Assembly: GCA_014859095.1 (NCBI GenBank) | Contig: JACUUV010000019.1 | Location: 1 to 50,840, forward strand | Length of the DNA stretch: 50,840 nt | Source: Clostridia bacterium | GTDB lineage: Bacteria; Bacillota; Clostridia; Peptostreptococcales; Acidaminobacteraceae | Direction: 5' to 3' | Shown here: positions 18,788-26,505 of the stretch, piece after piece | Numbering within the stretch: the stretch's first letter is position 1 | Layout of the letters: each line of letters starts with the position of its first letter | The notes under the pieces: generated by a model | Databases searched by the model: none | What the model saw: only the letters and a program-made list of their open reading frames with translations | What the model was told of the DNA's origin: nothing | Program-made: the position numbers and the translations under genes

Positions 18788-19057
18788 ATGGAGGTACTAA
18801 AAGTAGCAACCAAATCTAATCCAAATTCTGTAGCAGGAGCATTAGCGGGTGTTATACGAGAAAACGGAAGTGCAGAGATTCAAGCAGTAGGAGCTGGGGC
18901 ATTAAATCAAGCAGTAAAGGCAATTGCAATTGCTAGAGGTTTCATGGCACCAAGTGGTGTTGATTTAATTTTTATACCAGCGTTCACAGAAGTTGATATT
19001 AATGGTGAAAACAGAACAGCCATTAAGCTCATCGTCCAAAAAAGTTTATTAAAATAG
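18788..19057 (+). CDS. spoVS: SpoVS-like protein, copy 1
   Basis: SpoVS is a small Alba-fold protein that affects sporulation stage V and septation in bacilli; related proteins occur widely in Clostridia. The 89-residue product has the signature KSNPNSVAGALAGVIRE, then VGAGALNQAVKAIAIARG and IPAFTEVDI. The start is ATG 18788, 9 bases after AAGGAGG; a longer frame upstream has no ribosome site. The next gene is a close copy, differing at about 16 of the first 84 residues. The C-terminus has extra KSLLK compared with copy 2. Confidence 0.92.
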   Translation: MEVLKVATKSNPNSVAGALAGVIRENGSAEIQAVGAGALNQAVKAIAIARGFMAPSGVDLIFIPAFTEVDINGENRTAIKLIVQKSLLK

Positions 19058-19069
19058 GAGGTACTCATC

Positions 19070-19330
19070 GTGGAAGTTTTAAAGGTGTCATCAAAATCCA
19101 ATCCTAATTCTGTTGCTGGTGCCTTGGCAGGCGTTATAAGGGAACATGGAAGTGCAGAAATTCAAGCGGTAGGTGCCGGCGCAATCAATCAGTCAGTGAA
19201 AGCAATCGCCATTGCAAGAGGCTTTGTTTCACCTTCTGGAATTGACCTTGTATGCATTCCGGCATTTTCGGATATAATTATTGATGGAGAGGAAAGAACA
19301 GCCATCAAATTGATCGTTCAACCAAGATGA
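19070..19330 (+). CDS. SpoVS-like protein, copy 2
   Basis: An 86-residue paralogue of the gene just upstream, starting at GTG after TAGGAGG, 12 bases past the first stop. The invariant N-terminal KSNPNSVAGALAGVIRE and IARGF segments are kept; differences are mostly conservative and cluster in the last third (IPAFSDIIIDGEER). The two genes form one transcription unit ending at the terminator at 19341. Both copies look functional, so they may have split roles (sporulation versus vegetative), which is inference. Confidence 0.92.
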   Translation: MEVLKVSSKSNPNSVAGALAGVIREHGSAEIQAVGAGAINQSVKAIAIARGFVSPSGIDLVCIPAFSDIIIDGEERTAIKLIVQPR

Positions 19331-19340
19331 AATGCAAATT

Positions 19341-19363
19341 AAGAGCTGAAAAGCTCTTTTTTA
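19341..19363 (+). terminator. intrinsic terminator after the spoVS pair
   Basis: AAGAGCT-GAAA-AGCTCTT stem-loop with a GAAA tetraloop followed by TTTTTA. Confidence 0.9.
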
Positions 19364-19364
19364 T

Positions 19365-19393
19365 TTGTATTTGAAGGGAAAGTGTAATATAAT
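19365..19393 (+). promoter_or_regulatory. purB promoter candidate
   Basis: TTGTAT (19365-19370) and TATAAT (19388-19393) are 17 bases apart. A second TATAAT at 19410-19415 lacks a recognisable -35. No purine riboswitch was recognised in the short leader. Confidence 0.5.
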
Positions 19394-19459
19394 AGTACAG
19401 AAAGTGTATTATAATCTAAAAATACGATTAATCGTTCGTGTTCTTAAGGAGGCAATAAA

Positions 19460-20890
19460 ATGCATGATATTTATCAAAATCCCCTGGTGGAACGATACAG
19501 CAGTGAAGAAATGCTTAAAATATTTTCACCACTCAACAAATTTTCAAACTGGAGAAAGCTTTGGATTGCACTCGCTGAGTCGGAACAAGTATTGGGACTC
19601 AACATTTCGGATGATCAGATTGAAGAAATGAAATCTCACATCTATGACATAGATTTTGAGATGGCTGCTATGTATGAAAAAAAATTCAGGCATGATGTAA
19701 TGGCACATGTCCATACTTATGGTGAACAATGCCCTAAAGCGAAGCCAATTATTCACCTTGGAGCCACAAGTGCTTACGTTGGAGACAATACAGATCTTAT
19801 TGTTATGCGAGAGGCTCTTTATCTTGTTCGCAATAAGTTGGCTGTATTGATTGATAAATTGTCCATATTCGCTGAGGAAACCAAAGATATTCCAACGCTT
19901 GGATACACACATTTCCAGCCAGCACAATTGACGACAGTTGGTAAGAGGGCAACACTTTGGATATTGGATTTGGTCATGGATTATCAGGATGTCAATATTT
20001 TGATCAATCAGTTCAAAATGAGGGGCGTCAAAGGCACTACAGGAACTCAGGCTTCCTTCTTAAATCTGATGAACGATGATCATGAAAAAGTGGAAGCCCT
20101 CGATCAAATGGTTTCCAATAAAATGGGTTTTAGTGATACCATCAGTGTAACCGGTCAAACCTATACAAGAAAATACGATGCAAAAGTCGTTAACGTTCTT
20201 GGAGGGATTGCAATTTCTCTTCATAAGATGACGAACGACATCAGACTTCTCCAATCATTGAAGGAAATAGAAGAACCATTTGAGTCCAATCAAATTGGTT
20301 CTTCAGCAATGGCATACAAACGCAATCCCATGAGAAGCGAGCGGATTTCATCCCTATCGAAATATGTCATGTCGCTATCTTCAAGCCCACAATTGGTTGC
20401 AGCTACTCAGTGGTTTGAGAGAACACTTGATGATAGTGCAAATAAAAGACTTGCTGTATCAGAAGCTTTCCTGGCCATTGATGCATGTCTTGATATTTCC
20501 AATAATGTGGCCACTGGTCTTGTTGTTTATGAAAAAGTGATTGAAAAACATGTTCTTGCTGAATTGCCATTTATGGTCACTGAAAATATTATTATGGAAG
20601 CGGTCAAGAAGGGTGGAGATCGACAAGAGTTACATGAGGCGATAAGAGTTCATTCCATGGAAGCAGGTAAAAAAGTGAAAGTTGAAGGCCTTGAAAATGA
20701 TCTTTTGGAACGCATTGAAAAAGATCCGATTTTCAATCTTAGCAATGACGATATTCAACTTTTATTAAATCCAAAAGATTATATCGGTAGAAGTTCTGAT
20801 CAAGTAGTCCATTTTATAAGAAAAGAAGTTGAACCAATTCGATTGGCTCATTTGGACGTTCTTGGTAAAGAAGTCTCATTAAAAGTCTAA
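19460..20890 (+). CDS. purB: adenylosuccinate lyase
   Basis: PurB removes fumarate from SAICAR and from adenylosuccinate in purine synthesis. The fumarase/aspartase-superfamily signature SSAMAYKRNPMRSE is present near residue 280, with TSAYVGDNTDL near 100 and HFQPAQLTTVGKR near 155 carrying the catalytic His region. Length 476 is typical of the larger clostridial form. AAGGAGG precedes the ATG. It stands alone between its own promoter and terminator and is not beside other pur genes. Confidence 0.96.
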   Translation: MHDIYQNPLVERYSSEEMLKIFSPLNKFSNWRKLWIALAESEQVLGLNISDDQIEEMKSHIYDIDFEMAAMYEKKFRHDVMAHVHTYGEQCPKAKPIIHLGATSAYVGDNTDLIVMREALYLVRNKLAVLIDKLSIFAEETKDIPTLGYTHFQPAQLTTVGKRATLWILDLVMDYQDVNILINQFKMRGVKGTTGTQASFLNLMNDDHEKVEALDQMVSNKMGFSDTISVTGQTYTRKYDAKVVNVLGGIAISLHKMTNDIRLLQSLKEIEEPFESNQIGSSAMAYKRNPMRSERISSLSKYVMSLSSSPQLVAATQWFERTLDDSANKRLAVSEAFLAIDACLDISNNVATGLVVYEKVIEKHVLAELPFMVTENIIMEAVKKGGDRQELHEAIRVHSMEAGKKVKVEGLENDLLERIEKDPIFNLSNDDIQLLLNPKDYIGRSSDQVVHFIRKEVEPIRLAHLDVLGKEVSLKV

Positions 20891-20896
20891 GTCATG

Positions 20897-20934
20897 ACCG
20901 AAAGTAAGCAGAATTGCTAACTTTCGGTTTTTTT
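20897..20934 (+). terminator. intrinsic terminator after purB
   Basis: ACCGAAAGT pairs with ACTTTCGGT, extended by an inner AGCA/TGCT, followed by TTTTTT. Confidence 0.9.
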
Positions 20935-20992
20935 ATATAATTAATTGGGTAGAAAATGTGTTAAGATAAATAAAAATGATAGAGGAGGCTTT

Positions 20993-21913
20993 ATGAAATT
21001 CTTAAGTAATCAAAGTTTTGATCTTTCTGCTCAATACATTATCAACAATGCAAGATATCTCGAGAAAATTTTACTTGATCATTATTTTATTGCACCTTGT
21101 GGCGAGAAAATTGTAAAAGCGCTTCAAATGTATCAAAACAAAGATGGGGGATATGGCAATGCTCTAGAGCCTGATTTCAGATTGCCTCATTCATCTGCTA
21201 TGGCAACGTCGATAGCACTTAGATTATTAAAAATGTTTGATGAATATGAAATCGCCGGTGTACAAATTCATAATGCTGTTAGATATCTAGAAAGCACATT
21301 CAATAAAGACATCTCCGGATGGGAAGCCGTCCCTAAAATGGTTAACATTTTTCCGCATGCTCCATGGTGGCATAGGGTTGAAGATGTCGATTATATCAGC
21401 GGGAACCCTTCAGCTGAGCTCGTAGGATATTTGTATGCCTATAAATCTTACGTAATGAATCTGAATATTGATGAGTTAGTTGAATTCTACGTGAGCAGAT
21501 TTGAGGGTATGAAGCAATTTGAGGAACATGAAGTATATTGTTACATAAGGCTTTATGAGATTTTACCTAAAGAATTCAGAGTCCGTATGTTGCCAAATCT
21601 CCGAGTTGCTTATGAAGAACTCGTGAGTTTGGACCGTAATTCTTGGAAAAAGTACGTCCCTTATCCTTTGAAGTTCATTGGAGTAACAGAGGAAGCAATA
21701 TTTGTCATTTCCGATAAGGATCTTGAAGAAAATCTAAACTATCTAATAGACGAGATTCAAGGAATAGGAATGATTCAGCCTACATGGTCTTGGACCGAAT
21801 ATGAAGCGGAGTGGGAGGTTGCAAAGCGTGAATGGACAGGTATGTTGACGCTCGATGCATTATTGATTTTAAAACGATTTAATCTCCTGGAAAAAACGGC
21901 TTTACAAAAATGA
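20993..21913 (+). CDS. alpha/alpha-toroid-like protein of unknown function
   Basis: Function not known. The 306-residue protein has a QW-like repeat, YQNKDGGYGNALEPD near residue 43, followed by LPHSSAMATSIALRLL, resembling the helical toroid of squalene/prenyl cyclase-type families; a second weaker copy (WSWTEYEAEWEV) lies near the C-terminus. It has no signal peptide or membrane helix. The DxDD motif of squalene-type cyclases is not seen, so it is probably not a standard terpene cyclase. Start at ATG 20993, 4 bases after GAGGAGG; an upstream in-frame ATG at 20945 has no ribosome site. Monocistronic between purB and the queT riboswitch. Confidence 0.8.
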   Translation: MKFLSNQSFDLSAQYIINNARYLEKILLDHYFIAPCGEKIVKALQMYQNKDGGYGNALEPDFRLPHSSAMATSIALRLLKMFDEYEIAGVQIHNAVRYLESTFNKDISGWEAVPKMVNIFPHAPWWHRVEDVDYISGNPSAELVGYLYAYKSYVMNLNIDELVEFYVSRFEGMKQFEEHEVYCYIRLYEILPKEFRVRMLPNLRVAYEELVSLDRNSWKKYVPYPLKFIGVTEEAIFVISDKDLEENLNYLIDEIQGIGMIQPTWSWTEYEAEWEVAKREWTGMLTLDALLILKRFNLLEKTALQK

Positions 21914-21928
21914 TGATTGTGCTATACT
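21901..21928 (+). promoter_or_regulatory. promoter of the queT unit
   Basis: TTTACA (21901-21906) and TATACT (21923-21928) at 16-base spacing, overlapping the stop codon of the preceding gene. The preQ1 aptamer begins about 15 bases later. Confidence 0.6.
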
Positions 21929-21942
21929 AAATGAGTCTTTAA

Positions 21943-21979
21943 AAGTGTTTCCTTGGTACCCACTATAAAAAACAAGGGG
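21943..21979 (+). promoter_or_regulatory. preQ1-I riboswitch aptamer
   Basis: The segment has the compact preQ1-I shape: AGTG pairs with CACT, the loop carries CCTTG, and an A-rich tail TATAAAAAAC leads into CAAGG, which pairs back to CCTTG to give the H-type pseudoknot. It is followed by a terminator at 22005 and by queT, the classic target. PreQ1 binding is expected to favour termination and lower transporter synthesis. Confidence 0.88.
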
Positions 21980-22004
21980 TTATATGCTGTTTTTTCATGC
22001 AAAT

Positions 22005-22048
22005 ATCCCCTAAACACGTTTAAGGCGTGTGGAGGGGATTTTTTTTGT
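22005..22048 (+). terminator. riboswitch-controlled terminator before queT
   Basis: ATCCCCT (22005-22011) pairs with AGGGGAT (22033-22039), with an inner CACG/CGTG stem, followed by seven to eight T. It lies between the preQ1 aptamer and queT. Confidence 0.85.
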
Positions 22049-22108
22049 GGAAATTGCAATTGACAGTTCGCAACCATCCTGTCAAAAAACAAAACTAGGG
22101 AGGAAATC

Positions 22109-22591
22109 ATGAACAAAAGAGTCAAGTACGTCATCAATGCGGGTGTGATCGCAGCTTTATACGTTGTGTTGGTAATGGTATTCAGTTTTAGCAGTTTTGG
22201 ACCTATTCAATTTAGAGTTGCTGAAGCATTGACCATCTTACCATTCTTTACACCTGCAGCAATACCGGGTTTGTTTGTAGGGTGCCTCATTGCCAATATT
22301 TTAGGCGGTGCAATCATTTGGGACACAATATTTGGAAGCCTTGCAACATTATTGGCAGCATATTTGTCTTACAAACTCAAGAAGAATCAATTTTTGGTAC
22401 CAATACCACCAATAGTCATCAATAGTGTTGTTGTAGGCATTTTATTGAAATACGCTTATGGTATTCCAGATGGATTATTGCTATTAATGGGAAGTGTCTT
22501 CCTTGGACAGCTTTTTGCCGTCTATGGACTTGGCATGATTCTGTTAAATGCACTTAAACCAATTAAGAATATATTTGGATTGGATCAATAA
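22109..22591 (+). CDS. queT: QueT family queuosine-precursor transporter
   Basis: QueT proteins are the substrate-binding S components of ECF transporters for a queuosine precursor. The 160-residue protein has about five membrane helices; FGPIQFRVAEALTILPFF near residues 34-51 is the family signature, followed by GLFVGCLIANILGG. The ATG follows GGGAGGAAA. The preQ1-I riboswitch directly upstream supports the substrate. It depends on a shared ECF energising module that is not in this window. Confidence 0.93.
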   Translation: MNKRVKYVINAGVIAALYVVLVMVFSFSSFGPIQFRVAEALTILPFFTPAAIPGLFVGCLIANILGGAIIWDTIFGSLATLLAAYLSYKLKKNQFLVPIPPIVINSVVVGILLKYAYGIPDGLLLLMGSVFLGQLFAVYGLGMILLNALKPIKNIFGLDQ

Positions 22592-22596
22592 AGAAA

Positions 22597-22626
22597 AAAA
22601 CAGAGTAAATGATACTCTGTTTTTTT
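22597..22626 (+). terminator. intrinsic terminator after queT
   Basis: ACAGAGTA (22600-22607) pairs with TACTCTGT (22613-22620) around AATGA and is followed by TTTTTT; A-rich 5' flank extends the stem. Confidence 0.88.
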
Positions 22627-22630
22627 CTCT

Positions 22631-22723
22631 AAGTATATCGCTGAGACTGGTCCACCTTTTGATGATGCATACGCCTCAGACCCAGGTTCCGATGCCGCCA
22701 GCAGTGCCAGTAATCTATTTTAA
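22631..22723 (+). other. coding-like relic between queT and the recombinase gene
   Basis: This stretch is clearly richer in G+C than its surroundings and reads as one open frame to a TAA at 22721, containing GPPFDDAYASDPGSDAASS. No start codon or ribosome site precedes it; the frame begins in the queT terminator tail. It may be the last ~30 codons of a lost gene. I do not recognise the family. Confidence 0.25.
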
Positions 22724-22765
22724 AAGAGATGTGCCAAAAAGCTAGTCAATTGGTTTATGAGATGT

Positions 22766-22815
22766 TATAATGAATTTAGCAACTATTCCTCAAATGTATA
22801 TTTAGGGAATAGTTG
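22766..22815 (+). promoter_or_regulatory. recombinase promoter -10 and 5'-end hairpin
   Basis: TATAAT at 22766-22771 has only a weak -35. The expected transcript begins with a perfect 10-bp hairpin, CAACTATTCC (22780-22789) with GGAATAGTTG (22806-22815), without a U-tract. A 5'-end stem of this kind usually protects mRNA; it could also be an autoregulatory DNA site. Confidence 0.45.
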
Positions 22816-22842
22816 GAACGAATATTGAAATGAGGTGCTGAA

Positions 22843-23988
22843 ATGGCTACAAACAAGCCCCCTACTCAAAAAAGCAGAAAACTTTACAATAAATCCGATA
22901 TCCCAGACAACATTGTACTCAAACAAAATGACATGCTCCAAAAATGCGCTGAACTGGAATCTGTTCTGCCAAATTTCTTGAGAGACTATTTTATCTATTT
23001 GAAAAATTCTATAGCTCTGAGCTCACGTGTTGCGTATTTGAGTGATTTGCTTTTCTTCTGCAATTATATGGTTTACTCATCCGATCTATCTTCAGCTGAG
23101 ACACCTAAGCAAATAACTGAGGATGAGTTCACGCGATTAATAGCCAAAGATATAAATCTCTTTCTTGGTGATTACTGTACCAGGTATATTATGGAAACTG
23201 AAAATGCTGATTATATCATGGAAAACCATAGCCGTTCATTGGCGCGTAAACGATCATCACTCAGCGTATTGTTCAAATTTCTCTATCGCGAAGAAAAAAT
23301 GGAGAAAAATCTATCAGATGGTCTAAATCCCATCAAATTGCCCAAACCACAACCTGATGCAATCAAAAGGCTTGAAATTGAAGAAGTTGCAAAAATGCTA
23401 GACGCTGTAGAAAACGCCACAGGTTTGACGGATAAGGAAATACAGTACTGGGAAAAAACAAAACGACGTGACAAAGCCATTTTGGTTTTATTTACAACCT
23501 ACGGCCTACGTGTTAGTGAAATGAACCAACTCAATTTGAGTTCAATCAATTATACACGTGAAGAATTCAAGATTTATAGAAAACGTGGAAAAGAAGTCAA
23601 TATGCCTCTGAATCGATCAGCAGTTGCTGTCATAAGAGATTATATCGACAATGAAAGACCAATATGTAACGATGCGGATGATCCACTTTTCTTATCACTT
23701 CAAGGCAAGCGTATGACTATACGAACCATCAGGGAGTTGGTTAAGAAATACACGTCAATTGCGATGGAAACCCCAAGGAATAAAGGTTATTCACCACACA
23801 AATTGCGTGCCACAGCAGCATCATCTTTGATTCAATATGGATTCTCCATTTATGATGTACAAAATCTGTTGGATCATGACAATGTTACAACCACGCAACT
23901 TTATGCGGCTCATAAGAAAAATGCAAAACGCGATGTGATCAATCAATACGAGCTATTAGATGAATTCAATAAGAATGATAAAAAATAA
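22843..23988 (+). CDS. tyrosine recombinase (XerC/D-like)
   Basis: A phage-integrase-family site-specific recombinase of 381 residues. All catalytic residues are visible: Arg 223 in TYGLRVSEMN, Lys ~250 in the RKRGKE hairpin, His 319 and Arg 322 in SPHKLRATAA, His 345 in LLDHDNVTT, and Tyr 354 in TTQLYAAH. A core-binding SAM-like domain fills residues ~40-165. No attachment site, excisionase or other mobile gene is near, and codon use resembles the neighbours, so it looks like a resident chromosomal recombinase, as for Xer proteins. It converges on the yneA-like gene across a shared terminator. Confidence 0.92.
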   Translation: MATNKPPTQKSRKLYNKSDIPDNIVLKQNDMLQKCAELESVLPNFLRDYFIYLKNSIALSSRVAYLSDLLFFCNYMVYSSDLSSAETPKQITEDEFTRLIAKDINLFLGDYCTRYIMETENADYIMENHSRSLARKRSSLSVLFKFLYREEKMEKNLSDGLNPIKLPKPQPDAIKRLEIEEVAKMLDAVENATGLTDKEIQYWEKTKRRDKAILVLFTTYGLRVSEMNQLNLSSINYTREEFKIYRKRGKEVNMPLNRSAVAVIRDYIDNERPICNDADDPLFLSLQGKRMTIRTIRELVKKYTSIAMETPRNKGYSPHKLRATAASSLIQYGFSIYDVQNLLDHDNVTTTQLYAAHKKNAKRDVINQYELLDEFNKNDKK

Positions 23989-23991
23989 TGC

Positions 23992-24034
23992 AAAACCGTA
24001 CGACCTCAATAATTAATTGTGTCGTACGGTTTTA
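23992..24034. terminator. bidirectional terminator between the recombinase and the yneA-like gene
   Basis: AAAACCGTACGAC (23992-24004) pairs perfectly with GTCGTACGGTTTT (24021-24033), giving T-runs on both strands. It serves the plus-strand recombinase and the minus-strand LysM gene. Confidence 0.88.
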
Positions 24035-24035
24035 A

Positions 24036-24377
24036 TCATTTTTTCGTCAATGGAATCTCAAGTGTTTCACCAACGAACAACTCGGCATTTTCCATATCGT
24101 TATGCCTTTTGATTCTGTAAACGACCTCACGAAGATCTTCATCATAATAATTATATGTGGATGCCAAACCCCATAAAGTATCTCCAGATTTGATCGTCAC
24201 AGATACTGTCTGAACATTAGTGGATGCTTCCGACATAAAAGAACCGGAAATGTATGTAATCAAAACACTTATAAAGATGAGTGTCAATACTGTGGCAATG
24301 ATGAATCGGCTTTGATTGACGATAACGATTTTTCTCTTGTGTTTACTTCTGTTGTTTTGAATTTTAGCAGATGACAT
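24036..24377 (-). CDS. LysM-domain membrane protein, YneA-like SOS cell division inhibitor
   Basis: In bacilli YneA is a LexA-repressed, membrane-anchored LysM protein that delays division during DNA damage. This 113-residue protein has the same plan: basic N-terminus, one membrane helix (about residues 25-45), then an outside LysM domain with VTIKSGDTLWGLASTYN and FVGETLEIP. It is divergent from lexA, again as in Bacillus. Its promoter holds two LexA boxes, one exact in the spacer and one near-exact past the -10. AGGAGG precedes the ATG. Function as a division inhibitor is inferred from architecture, position and regulation. Confidence 0.85.
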   Translation of the reverse strand: MSSAKIQNNRSKHKRKIVIVNQSRFIIATVLTLIFISVLITYISGSFMSEASTNVQTVSVTIKSGDTLWGLASTYNYYDEDLREVVYRIKRHNDMENAELFVGETLEIPLTKK

Positions 24378-24402
24378 ATAATGACCTCCTCAATCACAAT
24401 AA

Positions 24403-24452
24403 AAACGTATGTTCTATAAATTCATTATATACGAACGTGCGTTCTTTGTAAA
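24403..24452 (-). promoter_or_regulatory. yneA-like promoter with two LexA boxes
   Basis: On the minus strand TTTACA (complement of 24447-24452) and TATAAT (24424-24429) are 17 bases apart. The spacer contains the exact box GAACGCACGTTC (24433-24444). A second box with one mismatch, GAACATACGTTT (24403-24414), lies just past the start site. Repression by LexA is strongly predicted. Confidence 0.85.
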
Positions 24453-24461
24453 GCAAAAACA

Positions 24462-24500
24462 GAACTAATGTTTGATTTTTTTGAAATCCTATGATATACT
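24462..24500 (+). promoter_or_regulatory. lexA promoter with weak LexA box
   Basis: TTGATT (24472-24477) and TATACT (24495-24500) are 17 bases apart. GAACTAATGTTT (24462-24473), one base off GAAC-N4-GTTC, overlaps the -35, consistent with autoregulation. It shares its mismatch (final C to T) with the second boxes of two other promoters in the window. Confidence 0.65.
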
Positions 24501-24532
24501 TCATATAAAATAACAATAAGGGAGAGATCATT

Positions 24533-25162
24533 ATGGGTGGAAAATTATCAAAAAAACAACAAATGATACTCGATTACTTAAAAGAAGAAGTTTCCAAGAA
24601 GGGTTATCCACCATCGGTAAGGGAAATTTGTGCCGCCGTTGAATTGAAATCCACTTCTACTGTACATGCACATTTGACTAAACTAGAAGAGTTAGGTTAC
24701 ATAAGGCGAGATCCCACCAAACCTAGAGCAATTGAGATTTATGATTTGGAATCCGAACCCGTTTCCAATGTCATTAATATGGCCAGGGACACTCGATTCA
24801 TTCCGATAATTGGTGAAATCACAGCCGGACAGCCTATTCTTGCAGTCGAATCCTTTGAAGAGACATTCCCTATCCCATCTGACTATGTTGATGAAGGTAA
24901 TTATTTCATGCTAAAAATCAAAGGAGAAAGTATGATAGAAGCTGGAATATTTGACCGTGACCTTGTTTTGGTCAAACAGCAAAATGACGCGCACAGCGGC
25001 GATATCGTCGTTGCGCTAATAGATGACAGTGCAACAGTCAAGACGTTCTATAAAGAAAAGAACAGAGTCAGGTTACAACCAGAAAACGAATCCATGGCCC
25101 CTATCTATTTGGATGATGTCCAAATCATTGGGAAAGTCAAAGGAGTGTTCAGAAAAATGTAA
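24533..25162 (+). CDS. lexA: SOS repressor LexA
   Basis: LexA represses DNA-damage genes until RecA filaments provoke its self-cleavage. The 209-residue protein has the N-terminal winged HTH ([21 protein letters not shown], residues 25-45), the cleavage site Ala98-Gly99 in [11 protein letters not shown], the catalytic Ser 133 in GESMIEAG and Lys 170 in SATVKTF. The ATG follows AAGGGAGA. Cognate boxes are seen at its own promoter, at yneA-like, at recA and at 47.65 kb. Confidence 0.97.
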   Translation: MGGKLSKKQQMILDYLKEEVSKKGYPPSVREICAAVELKSTSTVHAHLTKLEELGYIRRDPTKPRAIEIYDLESEPVSNVINMARDTRFIPIIGEITAGQPILAVESFEETFPIPSDYVDEGNYFMLKIKGESMIEAGIFDRDLVLVKQQNDAHSGDIVVALIDDSATVKTFYKEKNRVRLQPENESMAPIYLDDVQIIGKVKGVFRKM

Positions 25163-25170
25163 ATATTAGT

Positions 25171-25200
25171 GAAAACGAATCCTTGGATTCGTTTTCTTTA
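25171..25200 (+). terminator. intrinsic terminator after lexA
   Basis: GAAAACGAATCC and GGATTCGTTTTC form a 12-bp stem with a two-base loop (in practice a few inner pairs open), followed by TTTATT. Confidence 0.85.
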
Positions 25201-25202
25201 TT

Positions 25203-25280
25203 AAAAATCTCGTAGTCGGTGGGAATATAGTAGGATTCTTACAAGTTGCTGAAGCAATGATGGCTCAAGGTGATTACTAA
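25203..25280 (+). pseudogene. remnant of the C-terminus of glutamate dehydrogenase
   Basis: One frame reads to a TAA at 25278 and contains VGGNIVGFLQVAEAMMAQG. This closely resembles the last residues of NAD(P)-glutamate dehydrogenases (typical pattern G-ANIAGF-KVA-AM-AQG). There is no start, ribosome site or room for the other ~420 residues between the lexA terminator and here, so it can only be a relic, left by deletion or insertion of the lexA block. Identification is by recall of the motif. Confidence 0.55.
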
Positions 25281-25282
25281 AT

Positions 25283-25324
25283 AAATAAAAAATGGGCCAT
25301 TGAAGATCAAAACTTCAATGGCCC
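25283..25324 (-). terminator. intrinsic terminator of the malic enzyme operon
   Basis: On the minus strand GGGCCATTGAAG pairs perfectly with CTTCAATGGCCC (25294-25305 with 25313-25324), followed by ATTTTTTATTTA. Confidence 0.9.
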
Positions 25325-25332
25325 TATACTTT

Positions 25333-26505
25333 TTATAACGTTCCTACTCCACTTGTGATTGCAGCATCATAAACTGCTCTGGATACTGTAGCAGATATGC
25401 TTTCATCGAGTGCACCGGGTATAATGTATTCTTCACTGAGTTCATCATCACGCACCAAATTTGCGATGGCATGGACTGCGGCAGTTTTCATTGCTTCATT
25501 GATGTCTGTTGCCCTGGCGTCAAGAGCTCCTCTGAAAATGCCAGGAAATGCCAAAACGTTGTTGATTTGATTGGCAAAATCCGATCGTCCTGTCCCTACT
25601 ATTCTTGCACCCGCTCTAAGTGCGATGTCAGGCATAATCTCAGGATCCGGGTTGGCCATGGCAAAAACAATGGCATCTTTATTCATGGATCTCACCATGC
25701 TTTCATTGACTGCATCTTTCGAAGAGACTCCAATGAAAACATCCGCACCTTCCATAGCATCTGTTAGTGATCCTGTCTTTTTCTCAGGATTGGTGAGAAG
25801 TGCTATTTCATCTTTCACCCAATTGTTTTGAGGTTCATTACTGGATAAAATTCCATTTCGATCGCAAGTCAGTATATTTTTCGCACCTAAATCAATCAGC
25901 ATTCTTGCAATTGCATTTCCTGCTGATCCGGCACCGTTAATTACGATTCTTACAGATTCTATTGACTTTGAAACCAATTTGAGCGCATTTATCAATGCTG
26001 CACTGACCACAATTGCTGTGCCGTGTTGATCGTCATGGAAAACAGGAATGTCGAGCAATGCTTTTAACTTGCGTTCAATCTCAACACAACGCGGTGACGA
26101 AATATCTTCAAGGTTTATTCCACCGAAAACAGGAGCAATTTGGTATATGGTTTCCACTATAGTATCTACATCTTGAGATTTAAGGCAAATCGGAAAAGCA
26201 TCCACATTCGCGAAGGACTTAAATAGAATCGCTTTGCCTTCCATAACGGGAATGGCTGCTTCAGGACCGATATTTCCAAGACCTAAAACGGCAGATCCGT
26301 CAGAGATGACGGCGACCATATTTCCTTTTGAGGTATATTTATAAACTTCTGATGGATTTTTCGCAATGGCTCTACAGGGTTCAGCCACACCTGGAGTATA
26401 AGCTGTGGCCAAATCATCTTGATTGTCGAGTGGCATTTTGCTTTTAATCTCAATTTTTCCTTTATATTTTTCATGCATTTCGAGTGCGCGTTTGTTATAG
26501 TCCAT
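25333..26505 (-). CDS. NAD(P)-dependent malic enzyme
   Basis: Oxidatively decarboxylates malate to pyruvate. The 390-residue short form has the substrate region [11 protein letters not shown] near residue 35, [17 protein letters not shown] near 70, the metal site segment [11 protein letters not shown] near 155, and the Rossmann motif [13 protein letters not shown] near 188. ATG overlaps the upstream stop (TAATG), so translation is coupled to the YnbB-type gene. It ends the operon, with a strong terminator behind. NAD or NADP preference cannot be read by eye. Confidence 0.94.
   Translation of the reverse strand: MDYNKRALEMHEKYKGKIEIKSKMPLDNQDDLATAYTPGVAEPCRAIAKNPSEVYKYTSKGNMVAVISDGSAVLGLGNIGPEAAIPVMEGKAILFKSFANVDAFPICLKSQDVDTIVETIYQIAPVFGGINLEDISSPRCVEIERKLKALLDIPVFHDDQHGTAIVVSAALINALKLVSKSIESVRIVINGAGSAGNAIARMLIDLGAKNILTCDRNGILSSNEPQNNWVKDEIALLTNPEKKTGSLTDAMEGADVFIGVSSKDAVNESMVRSMNKDAIVFAMANPDPEIMPDIALRAGARIVGTGRSDFANQINNVLAFPGIFRGALDARATDINEAMKTAAVHAIANLVRDDELSEEYIIPGALDESISATVSRAVYDAAITSGVGTL

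Noticed and set aside
22843-23988. Integrase gene as the sign of a prophage or integrative element
   Set aside because: No attachment repeats, excisionase, replication, capsid or transfer genes nearby; flanks are housekeeping genes with similar composition. It looks like a resident Xer-type recombinase.
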